Source: JBATBW01 sp049662565
GTDB taxonomy: Bacteria > Bacillota_I > Bacilli_A > Erysipelotrichales > Erysipelotrichaceae
Assembly (NCBI GenBank): GCA_049662565.1
Contig: JBATBW010000154.1
Span: 1 to 15,306 of the forward strand
Length of the DNA stretch: 15,306 nucleotides
Reading direction: 5' to 3'
Position numbers and translations under genes: made by a program. The notes beneath the pieces were generated by a model. That model did not search any database and was not told where the DNA came from. It was given only the letters and a program-made list of their open reading frames with translations. Positions 14,894 through 15,306 of the stretch are shown one piece after another. Each line of letters begins with the position of its first letter. Position 1 is the stretch's first letter.

Positions 14894-15306
14894 ATGGGTA
14901 GAGTTGTAAAAGTATTATTATTGATTAAAGATGAATATCTAAAAAAGAATTTTGCGATACCAATGATGCAGGAGAGTTTAAATTGTAAGTCTTTTGGTTG
15001 GGGACAAGTAATTATTTTTTTATTTTTATTTTTTCCAATTGGAATTTGGATGTTATATAAAAAAATGATAACGGAAAAATTCAAATATTATGATAATGGC
15101 AAGAATTGTAAGTATTTAAGTTATGTATTATTAGTTAGTTCTACTTTAGTACTTTTATTTGATTTAAGTTATTTAATTAAGATTGCGATTATTATTGTAA
15201 TTTTAGGTATTTGTTTATTTGCTTATACTTTAGGTGATCGCTATCAAAAGATTGGGAATAATTATTTAGTTTATTTTTATTGGGTGGTAGAAGATCCAAA
15301 TAATAG
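14894..15306 (+). CDS. Unrecognised membrane protein (5' part, runs off the window)
   Basis: An open frame of 137 codons starts at ATG 14894, with AAAGAGG at 14882-14888 five bases upstream, and stays open to the right edge. The first ~35 residues are hydrophilic. They are followed by hydrophobic segments at about 36-54 (GWGQVIIFLFLFFPIGIWML), 75-95 and 96-112, so at least two or three membrane helices. The FFPIGIWMLYKK pattern is common in small Bacillota membrane proteins of unknown role in which this hairpin precedes a soluble C-terminal domain; that domain would begin near residue 115 and is cut off here. I do not recognise a function. The frame has normal low-GC codon use and its own promoter candidate, which supports a real gene. 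Confidence 0.75.
   Translation, partial: MGRVVKVLLLIKDEYLKKNFAIPMMQESLNCKSFGWGQVIIFLFLFFPIGIWMLYKKMITEKFKYYDNGKNCKYLSYVLLVSSTLVLLFDLSYLIKIAIIIVILGICLFAYTLGDRYQKIGNNYLVYFYWVVEDPNN

Noticed and set aside
14630..15084. Plus-strand frame over the lipoprotein gene and minus-strand frame over the rightmost gene
   Set aside because: Each is opposite a gene with a ribosome site and signal or membrane features.
1..15306. Mollicute-style genetic code (TGA as tryptophan)
   Set aside because: Several genes end in TGA at the family-expected length and tryptophan positions use TGG, so the standard code applies.
1..15306. Mobile elements, CRISPR arrays, tRNA or rRNA genes
   Set aside because: No transposase, regular direct-repeat array, cloverleaf or rRNA-like segment was found; nearly all sequence is accounted for by protein genes.

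Overview
The window comes from an AT-rich, low-GC Gram-positive-type bacterium using the standard stop codons (several genes end in TGA). Shine-Dalgarno sites are strong (AAGGAG, AGGAGG), genes are tightly packed, there are two lipoproteins with lipobox cysteines, and a teichoic-acid/teichuronic-type glycopolymer locus is present. This suggests a walled Bacillota, perhaps an uncultured gut Bacilli or Erysipelotrichia lineage; the taxonomic placement is inference. No rRNA, tRNA, CRISPR array, transposase or phage gene was found.

Region A (1-428) holds the 3' end of a probable nitroreductase-like gene, a rho-independent terminator at 187-214, and a ~215-base gene-free leader with candidate promoters. 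Region B (429-4592) looks like one six-gene operon. It encodes a metal-chelate-type ABC importer (lipoprotein binding protein, FecCD permease, ATPase), an FmdE-family zinc/cysteine protein, a 104-residue membrane protein, and a miniature family I-like inorganic pyrophosphatase. It ends in a terminator at 4620-4650. The importer and FmdE genes are tightly spaced, which suggests FmdE handles or senses the imported metal or cofactor; the ligand cannot be read from sequence.

Region C (4670-14273) starts at a very good promoter (TTGAAA, 17 bases, extended TATAAA) and reads through a GT26 (TagA/WecG) transferase, UDP-ManNAc dehydrogenase, an ~820-residue multidomain glycosyltransferase, a TagG/TagH-type ABC exporter, UDP-GlcNAc 2-epimerase and a second ~830-residue multidomain glycosyltransferase. 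It ends at a terminator (14248-14273). The logic is: the epimerase makes UDP-ManNAc; the dehydrogenase oxidises some to UDP-ManNAcA; GT26 adds ManNAc or ManNAcA to GlcNAc-PP-undecaprenol; the two large transferases extend the glycan in the cytoplasm; the ABC transporter exports it. No polyol-phosphate (TagB/TagF-like) polymerase is visible, so a ManNAcA-containing teichuronic-acid-like or enterobacterial-common-antigen-like polymer is at least as likely as a classical wall teichoic acid.

Region D (14272-15306) has a convergent small lipoprotein gene on the minus strand and, divergent from it, the 5' part of an unrecognised membrane-protein gene that runs off the window. The most unusual items are the two giant glycosyltransferases with opposite domain orders (one with a decayed-looking middle GT-A module), the ManNAc/ManNAcA gene set with a GT26 enzyme, and the importer-FmdE-mini-pyrophosphatase operon.
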